Below are positions 45,853-58,852 of a stretch of 64,000 nt of DNA, one piece after another. Made by a program: the position numbers and the translations under genes. The DNA is from Aaosphaeria pasadenensis (lineage: Eukaryota; Ascomycota; Dothideomycetes; Pleosporales). The stretch spans positions 372,001 to 436,000 of the forward strand of contig JAKLMB010000024.1 in assembly GCA_022813625.1 (NCBI GenBank), written 5' to 3'. Under the pieces are notes generated by a model. It saw nothing but the letters and a program-made list of their open reading frames with translations, was not told the origin of the DNA and searched no databases. Numbering within the stretch: the first letter of the stretch is position 1; the number at the start of each line of letters is the position of its first letter.

Positions 45853-48800
45853 ATGTCCCTCTTTGGTGGCCAGCCTGCCATTACGGCTGCTCCTGCCGCG
45901 GGCACAGCAGCAGCGAAGCCTTTGTTCGGTTCCTTGGGCACTTCAACTTTCGGTAACCTGGGCGGAGGAGCGTCGAATGCCCCCAACAACACAGCGCAAT
46001 CCAGCACAGCTGGAATTGGAGGATTTGCCTTTGCCAAACCAGCTGCTACCACAGCGGCAACGGGCACCGCGCAATCACAACCCGGTGGCTTCGGTTTGTT
46101 CGCGTCAACTGCTCAGCCGGCTCAAACGAATACGCAACAAGCACCCAACGGAGGTCTCTTTTCGAACACGGGGACGGCACAAACGACTGCTCCTCCCCAA
46201 TCATCGGTCCTCCAGGCCAGTACTCAACAACAGCAGCAATCAGGCGGTCTCCAACAAAGCGCGGGTGACAATCGATCCGCACGTTTCGACCATTTGCTAG
46301 AGAAGGGCAGGAAGCGCGCTGGCGAGAATGGCCTCAGTAGCCTTGAGGAACTCCCGAGCCTGCAGCTGAACCTGGGTGACATCGCCCGCAAGGTTAGGAA
46401 CCTTGGGGCTGGCGGTCCCTCAGCGGCCCAGGCGCAAGATGATCGCGCGGCGTAAGTTTGCTACTGCCTATAACATTTGCGGTTACTCATTATCATCGCC
46501 AGACACTACCTTCTCTCTGCCTCTGGCGTCAAGATAGGTAGCACCATACGCGACCTGAATCAGTTCAGTACACAAGCGGGAATCAGCACCGGCCCGACAG
46601 CAAACGTCCTTGATACCGACGTTGACAGTTACCTCTCGAACATCCACTCGCAATCCACATTGGCATTGATTCAGGAGGGTTTGGAACAGTCCAAGCGGGA
46701 CTTCGATGCTTTCTTGGAAGAGAATGTTCAAATTGAATGGGATGCCCAGCGCAAACGCATCTACGAGCACTTTGGCTTGGGACGTCAGAGCGAAGAGCTG
46801 GCTGCTTCTCAGAGTACATTCGGCAATACCGGGCGCGGTGCTTTTGGCCGAACGGCGCGCAAGGGTCGTTCGATGGGCCCCAAGGCTTCGCAAAACGGTT
46901 CTTTCGCAGCGTCGAACGGGCCAGTCATTGGGTCATTCTCGAAGGGTCGTATGGACGCGTCCGACAAGTCTACCATCGGTGGCCAGGTGGGACCTGAGGA
47001 TCGCTTTGTTCGGGACAAGCAGGAAAGGTTCATGGAGAGGGTTCAGGAGCTCAATAAGGCCAGGCAACGAGAGACCCCGTATCCCGTCTTGCATGAGTTC
47101 GCCAACGTCGAAGATCAGTCCATGGGAGAGAACACAGAGCACTTCTGCAACGCATACTCTGCGCTCATTTCCATCACTGGCGAGAAGCAAGAACTACAAG
47201 ATCTTTCGAACAGTGCCCTGAAGACACGACAATTCGCACGGGAATATCTGGACGAGCAACCAAATTCGGCAAATACCCTCAGCACTCGCAAGCGAATCCT
47301 TAACGGTTCTCGCAGGTTTTTGGAAAGCAAGTTCACCAGCGAGGTTGACAATGCTATCCGTAAACACCCCCGTGAAGCCCAAGTTGGCGGCATTCCATCA
47401 GCAATCAGTCGCATTCGAGGTTATATTCGTGTGAAGCTTGCATTCAAGGAGCTGGGCCAGGACGTCGAACAATTCCAGAGGATCGGAGCTGAGGGCGAAG
47501 AATTTCCTTGGGTCATTATCTTCTACCTTCTCAGGGGTGGACTGGTCCAGGAAGCTGCCGAATATGTTCGTGAAAAGAAGACTTTCTTCCAGAACAACGA
47601 TAGGAATTTCGCCGCTGCCATCCTCCACTACGCCCAAGACGCTGACCGACGTCTTACTCCCGATTTGCAACAGAGAATCAACAATGCGTATGCTCAACGT
47701 TCCCGCATTGGGCCCTCCAACGATCCATACCGCATGGCTTGCTACAAGCTAATCGGCCGATGTGAGATGACCCGCAAGAACTTGGAACCGCTTTCTCAGT
47801 CTTTGGATGATTGGGTGTGGCTTCAGTTCAACCTTGCGCGAGAGGGAAACCGTGCCGAGGAGAACGCTGGCGAGATGTTCGGACTCGAAGAGCTCCAGGA
47901 TACCATCAAGGACATTGGCGAGAGACATTTTGGATCTGGATCATCTGAATCTGCTGGATCTTATGGTGTCTACTTTTACCTGGCTACATTGGCTGGAATG
48001 TTCGAAAGTGCCGTCAACTACCTGTACAAGTACAACTACGTTTCCGCCGTTCATTTCGCCATTGCTCTAGATTACTACGGACTCCTACGTGTGTCGGATT
48101 GGACGACAGCTGGCATGGAGACTTTGACATACACTACTCAGCAGAAGGCGCAACTCAACTTTGGCAGGATTGTTGGTGTTTACACTGCTGATTTCCGTGC
48201 CGCCAGGGCTGATGCAGCTGCTGAATACCTGATCCTGATTTGCCTCAATGCAGACTTAGACGGTGAAGCAGGACGGCAGCAAGCTGCTCTCTGCCACGAG
48301 GCCCTTCGCGAGCTTGTCCTCGAGACACGCGAGTTCGCCACTCTTCTCGGCGATGTCAAGGCCAACGGCGAGAGCACTCAAGGCTTGATCCAGCAGCGAT
48401 TGGCTCTCATTAAGTTGAGCGACGACGATGCCTTCATCCGCAACATAACCCAAGAATCGGCCAAGACAGCAGACGATAACGGCAGGACAAACGACGCTGT
48501 TCTCCTCAGCCATCTAGCTGGAGAGTACGATGCTGTCACCAAGATCCTCAACCGCGCATTGTCTGAGGCATTGTCTGTCGAGATCGGCCAAGAACCTCTT
48601 CGTCTTGAGCCGCTCAAGCAACGAATGTCAGCTGCCGATGCACAAGCACAGGCACAGGCACCTGTCTCTGACATGTCATCCAGCCTGAGCATGCTGGGTA
48701 CGGACGATCCGCTCGAGTTGGCGCAGCGGGTGATGGACTTGTACAACAAGAACGCGCTCTGGTGGGGACAAGTCTCCCAGATGAGCCGCGACACCTTAGG

Positions 48801-49250
48801 CATACTCTTCCAACTAAACACAGCAAAGAAGATCATCGAAGCCCGACGCTGCATGGAAGCTCTCGACGTAAGTACCACCCCCACTCCCTTAATTCCCTCC
48901 CTTTCTAACAAACCACCCCCCAGAAAATCGAAGCCATCGGTATCCTCCCCCTCCAAGCGCAAGGCAACCTCTCCTCCATCCGCGCCTCCGCCAACAACTT
49001 CGCCATCTACCCGCCCGAAGTCGCCCGCAACATCGGCAACGTGCTCCTCTGGTGCATCGGCTGCTGCAGCCGCCACCGCGAGGTCCTCCTCAGCGGCCAA
49101 TTCGACGACCCGACCCGCCGGGCCCTCGCCGCCCAGCTCCTCCAGAAGGCAAAGGACCTCATGGTGTTCGCAGGCCTCATCAGGTACAAGTTGCCGCCAA
49201 GGGTCTTCGAGACGCTGGCGAAGGAGGGGCAGGAGGTCGGTGCTTATTAG
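45853..49250 (+). CDS. NIC96: Nucleoporin NIC96 (Nup93)
   Basis: Scaffold nucleoporin of the inner pore ring, which anchors the Nsp1 channel complex through its N-terminus and binds the large scaffold Nups. Exons 45853-46451, 46503-48867 and 48924-49250 (introns 51 and 56 nt), giving 1096 aa, close to the long NIC96 of filamentous fungi (yeast protein 839 aa). Residues 1-150 are Gly/Ala/Thr/Gln-rich with GLF and FG-like dipeptides. A short helix follows at about 153-190 (SARFDHLLEKGRKRAGE, LPSLQLNLGDIARKV) that fits the Nsp1-complex binding segment. The alpha-solenoid covers the rest, with EFPWVIIFYLLRGG, RIGPSNDPYRMACYKLIGRC and SAVHFAIALDYYGLLR. The final exon is needed to complete the last helices (LPLQAQGNL to LIRYKLPPRVFETLAKEGQE). 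A longer read-through of the last intron is Pro/Ser nonsense. Confidence 0.94.
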
Positions 49251-51047
49251 ATAGTTCAGTCTATTCTAGTCAAGTCGAGCCAGGTTCGTTCGATAGATGG
49301 GAATATATTGTGTTTTTGTAGGAGTGAAATGGGTTTCTTTTCTTGCTTGTCTTGCCTTGCCTTGTCTTGTAATGTCTTTGGGGGGAAAATGGACCACAGG
49401 TGCAGATTATGTGGAGATGCCATAGCGGGAGAAACCGCTCATTTTTCAAGGGAATAGGGAATAAAATCATTTAATCAAAGACCAAAATAGCGCCTTTTTC
49501 CACTTCGTAAATAGAACGAATAGACGAGAATTTCGAAGTTCGAATTCACGGCTTGATGGGCTGTGCTTGTGCTGGTACTTCATATATCAATTTCTCCATC
49601 AAGACATGCATTCATGGAGTTCTGCGTATGTGTAATACACTATTGATTTTATTCTTCTTTACATGATGGAATGCCACATATGTACGCACATACGAGGTAT
49701 CACACCAGAGTAACGAAAAGCAGATCTAACAACTAATAGACGGGTAAATTTAAGAAAGAAAAGTAAATAAGTTGTTGTCAGGACAGCTATTTCCCATGTG
49801 GGGAATTATGTATGTATAAATACGCACAGAAAGGATGCATCCACCATTCCACTCATCCGAGTATTGAACATCTGACCGGTGATCGATAGCGGTCACTAGA
49901 AAATAGTGCGAGTTTCACGGACCGAGTCTTTCTACACCTTTTCCCTGTTAATCGTTTGCTTGTAGAGAAAAGTGGTCTCTTGATGTTAGATGATGAAATT
50001 CGACGGGGGGTATCACACATTTGTTTGAGGAAGACTGTCTAATAGATGCAACAAGCCTTGAAGACATAACTATGTGATTATACTTCGGGAAAATAATATC
50101 TACCATATGGTGTTGGTCAATCTATACTTTTCGTTTGATATACTTGGGCACCGGAGATATGTATCTCGATCATAGACGGTGCACGGCCGAGGAGACATCG
50201 ACGTTTTAAACCTCCAAAGATACAATAGTATATCGTGAAAGGGTCGTCGGTGAGGGTCCAGTATTTTGTATCAGAGCCAGGTCGCGAACGAGCCGACGTA
50301 GTCAGCAGTCTGTCTACGTCTACCCTACACGGAGGCATGGTCTCTGCGTAGTTTGGTACGGGGTTTGATGCATTCTTACAGACATCCATCCCTTCCTAGC
50401 GGCTGTCAAAAAGTCGCAGAGGGCAACCCACCGATCCACCAAACAACTCCGTTTCCAGCGTAAAATGTCGCAGGATTATTATGTCTTTATTCCCTACGAG
50501 GGAAAAACAGCAAGGAGAAAAAGAAAAGAAGGCAGATAACTCCGTGGTCGAATCGGTAAACACGGCACTACTTGCTACATGTTACAGGTACGGAGTTGTT
50601 GCTTGGACCCCCCGGAAGGTTTCGAGCTAGGGCGGTGTATGAAACGTCGCGAGGGGAGGGGCTCGGGGAGTATATCTTGTCAACGACGACGCATCAAGCT
50701 GCTGCAGAGAGGCGAATATTAAATCCTGCATCCCCGAGCCACGAGGTCTGCGCCACATACCTGCTTGCTTGCTCGACGACGGCCAGACGGACGGTCGGTT
50801 TATGGAATATTGATTTTGTTTTGTTTTGCAAGAGATAGACATCGCTCGCTGCTTGTCGTCCAATCCGTGGTACCGGAGAAGCAGCTGAACGCCACAACAC
50901 CGCAAAAGCACAGCTGGCCACTTTGGATATCGGCTTCCTAAATGAGATGAGGATTTCTTGCGCCGTGATGCACAATTGATATCCTTCGGAAATCCACGGA
51001 AATTCACCACCCAGGACATCGCAAAAGATTCTAATCCGATATTCGCC
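49251..51047. other. Intergenic, NIC96 to glutaminyl cyclase
   Basis: 1.8 kb, AT-rich in the first 1.1 kb. An 8-bp inverted repeat AACTCCGT/ACGGAGTT (50538-50545 and 50590-50597) could form a stem with a 44-nt loop. No gene, tRNA or repeat family recognised. Confidence 0.5.
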
Positions 51048-52281
51048 ATGCGGGTCCCATTCACATCTTCGCCTTCCGGGCCAAACGCATGGCTCACCAT
51101 CCTCCAGCTATGGACCCTCACAGCCAGCTTGGTATCCGCCTACAAACCTCTCTCAGACTCCTTTCTACGCGCAATCCCGATGCCAGAGTCCTCCGACTTC
51201 GACATCCACACCGGCAGCATGCTGTCACCAATCCTGATCCCGCGCGTGCCGGGGACGGCAGGGCAGAAGAAAGTGCAGGAGCACTTTGCGAGCTGGTTCC
51301 AGCGCGAGCTGCCGAAGTGGACTGTGGAATGGCAGAACTCGACCTCCAGGACCCCGATATCAGGGAACGTCGAGATCCCATTTGGCAACATGATCATTCG
51401 CCGCGAACCGCCGTGGACAAAGCCCGGCCAGACCAATTATTTGACGCTCGCAGCGCACTACGATAGCAAGTATGAGCCGGAGGGGTTCATCGGTGCTATT
51501 GATAGCGCGGCGCCGTGTGCCATGCTGATGCAGGTTGCGAAGAACCTTGATAAATATGTCACGCAGATGTACGACGAGATGGCGGAACTTGGGGAAGGTG
51601 GGACGGTGGAGATGGATATGGGGATTCAGATCCTCCTGCTGGATGGCGAAGAAGCATTCCAGAAATGGACTGATACGGATTCATTGTATGGGGCAAGGTA
51701 AGTTTTCAACATCCATTTGATGCTGCAAAGCATTAGTAGTCATGATACGTTGTATGTTCTGGAGGATATGTGCTGATTGTGATTTCACCAGGGCGCTGGC
51801 GGAGAATTGGGCGACAACACCAAACCCACCCAGTGCGAAGTTCTACAAGTATCGCAATCCACTGAATCAGATCTCCATGTTCATGTTATTGGATCTCCTC
51901 GGCTCGGCGGAACCCATGATCCCATCTTACTTCTCGGAAACGCACTGGGCATATCAGAACCTCGCAACCATCGAGACTCGGATGCGTGAACTGCGATTGC
52001 TCGAGACGAAACCGAAGGAGAATTTTTTGCCAGACGAGGGAAGAAATAGGACGTTCGGTGGTATCTCAGACGACCACTTGCCGTTCATCAAACAAGGCGT
52101 TCCCATTCTGCACGTCATCCCAAGTCCGTTTCCGCACGTCTGGCATAAGATCGAAGATGACGGCGAGCATCTTGACATGCCAACCGTCAGGGACTGGGCA
52201 AGGATAGTGACTGCGTTTGCGCTCGAGTGGTTGGACATGATGGAAGTGTGGTCTGATCCAGGAGACAAGCCCGAGTCTTAA
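51048..52281 (+). CDS. Secreted glutaminyl-peptide cyclotransferase (M28-like)
   Basis: Predicted zinc enzyme of the secretory pathway that converts N-terminal Gln or Glu of peptides to pyroglutamate. Exons 51048-51697 and 51792-52281 (intron 94 nt), giving 379 aa. A hydrophobic signal sequence spans about residues 14-31 (ending SLVSA). Metal and catalytic positions of animal glutaminyl cyclases are all visible: Asp152 in GAIDSAAPCAM, Glu201 and Glu202 in LLDGEEAFQKW, and His335 in PSPFPHVWHKIEDD. Supporting blocks are LAAHYDSKY, DSLYGAR and ISDDHLPFIKQGVPILHVIP. FPHVWH separates it from ordinary M28 aminopeptidases, which it otherwise resembles. No GPI or membrane anchor is seen at the C-terminus. 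Confidence 0.9.
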
Positions 52282-54925
52282 TAAGAAACACAACAAGCCA
52301 AAAAAAAACATATTACTTTCAAGCAACCGATTGCCTTTGATGACCAACGATTCAACGAACTCTGGACGATCTCCCGATACTCATTTCCCAGATTAGGCGC
52401 GACAGAGGATCATTACGCCGGTCCCGCCCTAGACCAGATGCGTGCTGGGCGGCTCAATGTTCTGATTAAGACGCACGGTATAGGAGAACCTAAGGCAGTG
52501 AAACCGAAGAACACCACCGCGTCCCGCACGTGCGTTCGTGCAAGACGCGATAATTTAAATGGATGAACGTGAGCTTACAACCACGGCGCGACTCATAATA
52601 CGAAACACCGGTTGGACAACACTGAACTATGTATTTCGAGCCAGAAAAGGAACACGAAGAGGAAAGAATGAAAAGGCCGAAGGCCCGCATATCGAAAAAG
52701 GATAGGGGCTGAGCATCGAGAACTTTGTTTGCTTTTTCGCTTTCGCTTGCTTCCATCTGAGCGCAATCGGAGAGGGGGCGGAACCGATTTCGCGACAACG
52801 GTCAGCGAGCCGAAGGAGCAGAACAAATAAAGATATGTTCCTTGCATTTGGTACATAATTATCTCCTTCATTTCTTCTTCTGGTTCTCCTGCAGTTGATG
52901 GAGTAAGCGCCTCTTCCTTCCTCCTGCTTCCACTTGCTGTTTGCGGTGCTCGCAGACACTGCTCGAAGCAGATTGGATGGGTGGCCGGTAGCTGTTCTGG
53001 TGGTGTTTGCCGAAGAAAAGGCGCGCTGTCCGAAGCTCACAAGCTCCCAGGGCGGTGCCGGGTCACCCCTGAGCTCTAAACCAACGACACCCCGGAAAGT
53101 AAACAACCACACAAACATACGGTGAGTGTGGTGGTTTCTCAGAACGCAGCCTCACATTGGTCCTGGAAAAGAGTGTCTGGAAGATGGACCGAACACTGGA
53201 TCAGAGATGTTTTAACAGAGTATTGCACACTTTTTTCTTCTTACTCCAAAGAGTGGTTAGTAGTACTGTATCCAGGGTTCACTAGACTGGTTCAGCCTCA
53301 CCATAGAGGAGAAGGTCAACTTCCGAGAGGGCTAGAATCTCAGCGATTAAGACCTGGAATCTGATCCTTCCAAGAACGAACCTCATCTCATTACTGTAGG
53401 AAAGAGTCCAGCGTTGTCCGAAAGAAGGCTCCCCATCGTCATAAAGCTGATATGAATTGAAAACGACAGTCGATTGACTGATTTCCTTATTGGTACTTTT
53501 TTGAAAGTGATGCGATATATCGGAAGCCACCGGCGTGGCTCATCAACCTTTTCAAGTAAAAAGAAAAGAGACCAAAGAAAATATGCGAAGGTACATAGAT
53601 CTGGTCGTTTCCCACCACTTCTGTCTGGAGCGCGGTAGGTCGATTCACTTCTGGCCAAGGCTCGGGCTGAAGTTCAGGTTGCTCAGCCTTAGAGATAATA
53701 ATGGTCTTGCGAGAGGTCTAGGTGCTCCACTTTTCAAGAAAGAGGGGAGATGAGCTGTGAGCTGTGCTTTTCTGCTTAAGGGTTGCCCTTTTCCTCGCGC
53801 TCGCTCTCGCTCGCTTGCCCCAGACACATTTTTGCTTTTCGGCCCCCATTCGGCTAACCGCACTCTGCAAGGTCGGTCCAAACTAAGGCATGCCCTGGAG
53901 CCTGGAAGGGAGCTTCAATACACACATAACCTCATGATTTCTGTGGCCTTGCACAAGTTACAACGCATGGTATGCACTGCCGAGGGAGACGGTTTTTGCG
54001 ATACGGCGGTGCAAAGTACAAGCAAGCGGGGAATGTTGTGTGATGACGGCCTCACGATAGACGGTTCGCCGGGATGGTAGTATTCATTTGTTTGGCGCAG
54101 ATCACGGTACAGTGCGACGTGTGGTCGGCGAGAGCCTCTTGGGATGCCAGGATGATATGCTGCCTCCCCGTCTGTATGTACTGTACCTATTGTATTCACC
54201 GGCTCGGGTGGGGTCATCACCCAAAATTAACCACAACCTGCATGGGTTGGTAAGGCCCATTGGATCAGGTCCAGCAACCTGGGACGGGACGGGATACGCA
54301 GGATGAGAAATGTGAGCATCTGGTGAGTGGCCTGAAGATAGTCACCATGTACTGTGTGATTAGTGGTATGCAGGCAGTTGATACATACAGCAACTAGTGG
54401 GATGGGGTGGAGGGAGTGGAGTGAATGGAGGACATAGTCTGAAGGCAGTGCGCTGTTAAGATCAGTAATGAGGTGAAAGCAAGATTAGTACTAAGTCCCG
54501 TTGTGGCTAGAGGGATCTTGGCAAATACTCCAGACAACACCAGGACAGCACCATCCGATCCAACCACACCGAAAGGGGAGTGGGATTGACAACGCCACAG
54601 CATGCACTCGACCTCAAGGCCCTTAAGCCCTCCACGTGAATCATCTGAGCGTGAAACATCTTTCCAATCACGAATACCCTTATGCGCCAGCACTAACCGC
54701 TTTCAATGTGTTACCACCTTCCCATGAGGCAGGGATGCTCTCGCATTTTGAATACGAACGGACCAAGAGAGGCTGAAGAAGCATGTAAAATGGAGGGCAT
54801 GCCTTATCACCCGCCCATTGCTCGTTGTGGACCTGCGGCCTTGTCACTGTCAATTCCTCGCTCGTCGGCTGCTTTGTTTGCGCTATTCATCCTACAACAG
54901 CAGAGTAACAGCAGTTGAAGCAACA
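52282..54925. other. Gene-poor intergenic region
   Basis: 2.6 kb without a credible gene. Open frames up to 163 codons have no domains. There is a GCTCGCTCTCGCTCGC-type run near 53799-53815. The last 100 bp before 54926 serves as leader for the membrane protein gene. Confidence 0.5.
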
Positions 54926-56764
54926 ATGGTGGTGATCAAGTCCGCCGTTGCGCTCGCCAGCGCCCTACTAACAATTGCTTCCTCGGCCAATGCTTTCGGC
55001 CTTCCTGAACCTGAGATCAAGGAGGAGATTCTCAGCCTCGCGCCTGGCTACGCTTCTGAGGACCCGAATACTCTCTTGCCTGAGTTCGGTGCCGATATCT
55101 TCGTAGGAGAGTACCCGGAGATCGTCAACAGGAATCCCCAGCATGTCAAGTATCTTTTCAAGAGACAGGAAGGCGCCAAATGTACATTCTACCGTAGCGG
55201 AGAGGCCAGAACCTGTATCACTCAGGACAACAAATGCTGTATCGACCCAAATAACGCTCAGGATGGTTGGTGCTGTGCTCCCACTGCCGGTTGTGGACCT
55301 GGAACTGGTTCATTGGGTAAATGCACAACGAGAATGTGAGTATCTCTTTTACTGTTACTTCTTCCGATGATTATATGTGGAGTGTCTGAATCTAACCATT
55401 GGGTATGTAGTTCGTGGTATTATACGACCATTGTCTCCACTTCATTCACCGTCTCAACATCTACTTATACGACCACCCTGGGTGATGATACCACCACAGT
55501 GACTCGATCCTTTACCGAGGTCGCGATCACTACTGTCTCAAACATTGATACTCAGACTGAATGGGCTACTGCCACCGTCACCTCTGGTGCCGCCAAAGTT
55601 AAGCGTACTGCTGAGGTTGTAACCCCCTCTGCTACCTCCTATGTGTCCTCAGCCGCGCCTGCCATCACCACGTCGATGCCTACTGCTACTCCTGCAGTCG
55701 AGAAGCAGCAGAATGAGCTTCGTGCTGCTGTCACCAACAAGCCCCAGGTCTTCGTTGTCCACGGCAAGCTCTACAAGCGCCAGACTCTCCGTACTGATAC
55801 GTCAACATCCACTGTGTACTCCACCTACTACTCGACCTCCTACGTCTACATCACCTCGGTAGCTAGCGGTGGTGTTGCAACCAGGACAGTCTATGACACG
55901 ACTACCACGACAAGGACATCGGCTCTCAGCGCCCGGACCACCGTCACTTCGACCCTCACCGTCACGGTTGAACCCGGTCAGACCGTTCCCGTGAACCCCA
56001 TCGGCCCTGCTGCAAGCGCACCTGGAGGACCTGGAGTGGTCAATAACGGAGGTGGTGGTGGAGGAAGCAAAGGCCTCTCGACTGGTGCCAAAGCCGGTAT
56101 CGGTGGTGGTGTAGCAGGAGGATCGCTCGTCATCATCGCCATTGTCGGTTTCTGCTTTATGAAGCGCCGCAAGAACAAGCAGACTGGCCCAACGCCACCA
56201 CCAAACATGATGACTCCAGCTGCAGGCGCTGCAGCTCTTGCCCCCAATGCTCCCCACCAAGGCCACTACGCTCCCCAAGAGAACAAATTGCCCCTCGCTG
56301 GCGCCGCAGCCGTCCCTCACGGTACCTACTCTCCTCATTCTCCTCACTCTCCTCCACCACCATCCGATCCCCGCTACTCACACATCTCTCAATCGCCAAC
56401 TGCCTACGGAACTCCTCCGCCTGGCCAAAACGTGTACCCATACCCAACGCAACCCGGCACATACAGCGAGATGTCATCCACTCCAGCGCCTTACAATTCG
56501 CAGCCTGGCTCCCCACCAGCAGGGTATCAATACCCTAAGCCCACCACGAGCCCACCGCCTCCATCCGCCAGCCCGCCACAGCAGATGTACGGTGGATACC
56601 AACAACAATCGCCTCCTCAGCACTACGCCCACCAGGGTGGTGCTCCTCAGGAGATCTACAGCCAGTACCAGTCTCCACCTCAGGAGATGCCAGCTCAACC
56701 GTACAGCCCACAACAGCCGCAGATCGTGCAGCCGGCGCCGCAGAACCCCCACCCACAGTCATAG
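54926..56764 (+). CDS. Receptor-like single-span membrane protein with eight-cysteine head
   Basis: Not assigned to a named family. Exons 54926-55335 and 55411-56764 (intron 75 nt), giving 587 aa. Signal peptide about 1-23 (to SSANA). A propeptide ends in a Kex2-type Lys79-Arg80. The compact cysteine module has Cys at 86, 97, 104, 105, 116, 117, 123 and 133 (C-x10-C-x6-CC-x10-CC-x5-C-x9-C). A Thr/Ser-rich stalk (138-340) has further Kex2-like sites (KVKR and KLYKR) and is surely O-glycosylated. A Gly-rich linker leads to one membrane span (about 367-390, ending FCFMKRRKNK). The cytosolic tail of about 190 residues is Pro/Gln/Tyr-rich with YSP, YPYP and PPQ motifs. The layout resembles fungal cell wall sensors of the Wsc/Mid2 kind, but the head is not a WSC domain. 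Confidence 0.85.
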
Positions 56765-57757
56765 GCGATGGTGTGCTTAGACGAGACGAGACGAGAGGAA
56801 TGGATATCATTTTATAATGTAAAATGAATTGGGCTTTCATATGGGATGGAAATTTCTTGTTTTTATTTGAGCGACGGAACGCACCCTCGGAAGACTATGT
56901 CAATAGCATTTTCTTGTTTTGTTGGTTACATACAACACCACAATCCTTCCTCTAGCCTTGTATGAAAGCGAGCGGTGAAAGAGGAGGACGAAGAATGAGA
57001 TATACCACACTATACCTACTACTCTACAGACATGTCGGAAAATTTAAGTTAATTTAAAGTTAATGCATCTTTATTCCTTATGATGATTCGGATGAACTGT
57101 GTATGCTGTGTAAAAGCTCTGTGATGATTAACAATTACCACCAATGATGGTACTATCAGAATTGGTAGGATACTTTCTGAAACTCCGTGGAATATGCTCC
57201 TTTGCATATAGGTAGTTCGGGCTTTCTATGTTATGACAAAACTCTTTTGTTACTCTTATGTTGTTTCTTTTACATATGTTCTTATCTAGAGTTCTGTTTC
57301 TGGGTTTCTTATGAGTGATTCCTTACGTGTGGTTTCTTATATGCAGTTGCTCGTATGGAGCAGCTCTTATTTGTCCCCCATAGGATCGACCATTGAAAAT
57401 TTGCCAATCAGACAACAGCATGCGCGGCACGGCGAAGTAAGAATGCCATTCGGATCGGTATGGGTCTCAACAAGCCCCTCAGTCATCCGAATGGTGACAG
57501 TAACAGTCTCAAGAGCAGCTTGGCTTTATTATTAGCCATTAATAAATACCTTTCTCCCACTGTTCTATAATGAGAATTTGGTTGATTGTGATTAGTACTT
57601 GGGAATTCAATCAGTTTTGACTACTATTTCACAGAGAAATTTGATCACTATTGCAGGCGGAAAATCGACAACCTTTGATAGTAATAGCTCAACAATTTGG
57701 TATTCTTTGTTTCTTACTATCCACACTTAAGAATGACAACCTTTGAATACACCACCG
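56765..57757. other. Convergent intergenic region
   Basis: About 1 kb, AT-rich, between the membrane protein gene and the converging oxidoreductase gene. No gene, RNA or repeat recognised. Confidence 0.5.
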
Positions 57758-58852
57758 TTATGGCATTACAATGCAGACCTTGCCAATATGACTTCCACTA
57801 GCAAGATAGTCGAATGCAGCCTGAATACCATCATTGCCAAAGTGGAACTCTTTCTCAACTGGTGGAGATAATTTCTTCCTGTTCACAAATCTTACCAGCT
57901 CTTCCAACAGCTGCTTTGAGCCAACAGTAATTCCCCTAACCACGGCTCCCTTGGAGAGAGCAAGGCCAGCGACATCAGGCATATCCTCTTGCTTAGCCGC
58001 AGAGAGGAAGCCGATGACAGAGATAATACCTCCCATAGCAATGCAGTCGATGCTTTGCTTGATGGTACCGGAACCTCCATTCTCAAAGATATAGTCAACG
58101 CCATGGCCTCCTGTGATCTTGTTGGCTTCACTAGCCCAGTTTGGCGTTTTCTTGTAGTTGATGGTGTAATCTGCGCCGTATTTCTTTTGGACAAGTTCGA
58201 GCTTTTCGTCAGAGGAGGAAGTGATGATAGTCGTGGCTCCAGCAGCCTTTGCAAGGATGAGACCAGTGATGGAGACGCCACCGGTACCTAGTTACGTCAG
58301 TATCAGTCTTGCCCAAGTATGAATCTAAATGGAACACGTACCTTGGAAAAGAACAGTATGGCCTGGTTTGATCGGCATGTTACCATAGAGAACATTCCAC
58401 GCCGTAACACCTGTGCAGACCAATGCAGCCATCTGCGAGAAGCTCAGGCCCGACCCATCAGGTATCTTTACCAGAGCACTGGCGGGAACAGCAGCATATT
58501 CGCGTAGAAACCCATCCACTGGTCCGCCATGACCATGCTTCCAATCCTTCTGAGGTCCGAACAGATTCGTAGGATCGAACACAGCAATTACATTGTCGCC
58601 CTTCGCGAAGCCTTCCACAGAAGAACCAACGTCGATGACTTCCCCCGCGGAGTCAGAGCACGGAACGACACCGTCTTTGACGGGGAAGGGGTAGCCCCCA
58701 TTGGCGACTCCGATGTCCCTGAAGTTGAGAGACACGGCACGGATCTTGACGAGAACCTCGTGCTTATCGATTGCTGGGATGGGTTCGTCGAATTGCTTGA
58801 TAGCTTGGTGTCCAGTGCGGCTCTGGAGACGGAATACTACCTGGTTGGACAT
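57758..58852 (-). CDS. MDR-superfamily NAD(P)-dependent alcohol dehydrogenase / quinone-oxidoreductase-like
   Basis: Predicted cytosolic oxidoreductase of the medium-chain dehydrogenase/reductase superfamily. Exons on the minus strand: 58852-58342 and 58287-57758 (intron 54 nt), giving 346 aa, a standard length. GroES-like half: VSLNFRDIGVANGGYP, VPCSDSAGEVIDVG and GDNVIAVFDP. Rossmann half: VLFQGTGGVSITGLILAKAAGA, ITSSSDEKL and ENGGSGTIKQSI. It lacks the GHE motif and the structural four-cysteine lobe, so it is probably zinc-free, as in the group often annotated as zinc-type alcohol dehydrogenase-like (MDR7). The substrate cannot be read from sequence. It is divergent from the epoxide hydrolase with 843 bp between start codons. 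Confidence 0.88.

Noticed and set aside
48868..49254. Read-through extension of NIC96 across its last intron
   Set aside because: It yields a Pro/Ser/Arg-rich tail without homology, while splicing 48867 to 48924 restores the conserved NIC96 C-terminus.
50530..50610. tRNA-like segment with 8-bp inverted ends
   Set aside because: AACTCCGT pairs with ACGGAGTT and a D-arm-like GGTCGAATCGG is present, but there is no anticodon stem and no GGTTCGANNCC T-arm between them.
55802..56347. 181-codon minus-strand frame opposite the membrane protein gene
   Set aside because: Antisense of the Thr/Ser and Gly-rich codons; the plus-strand gene is well supported.
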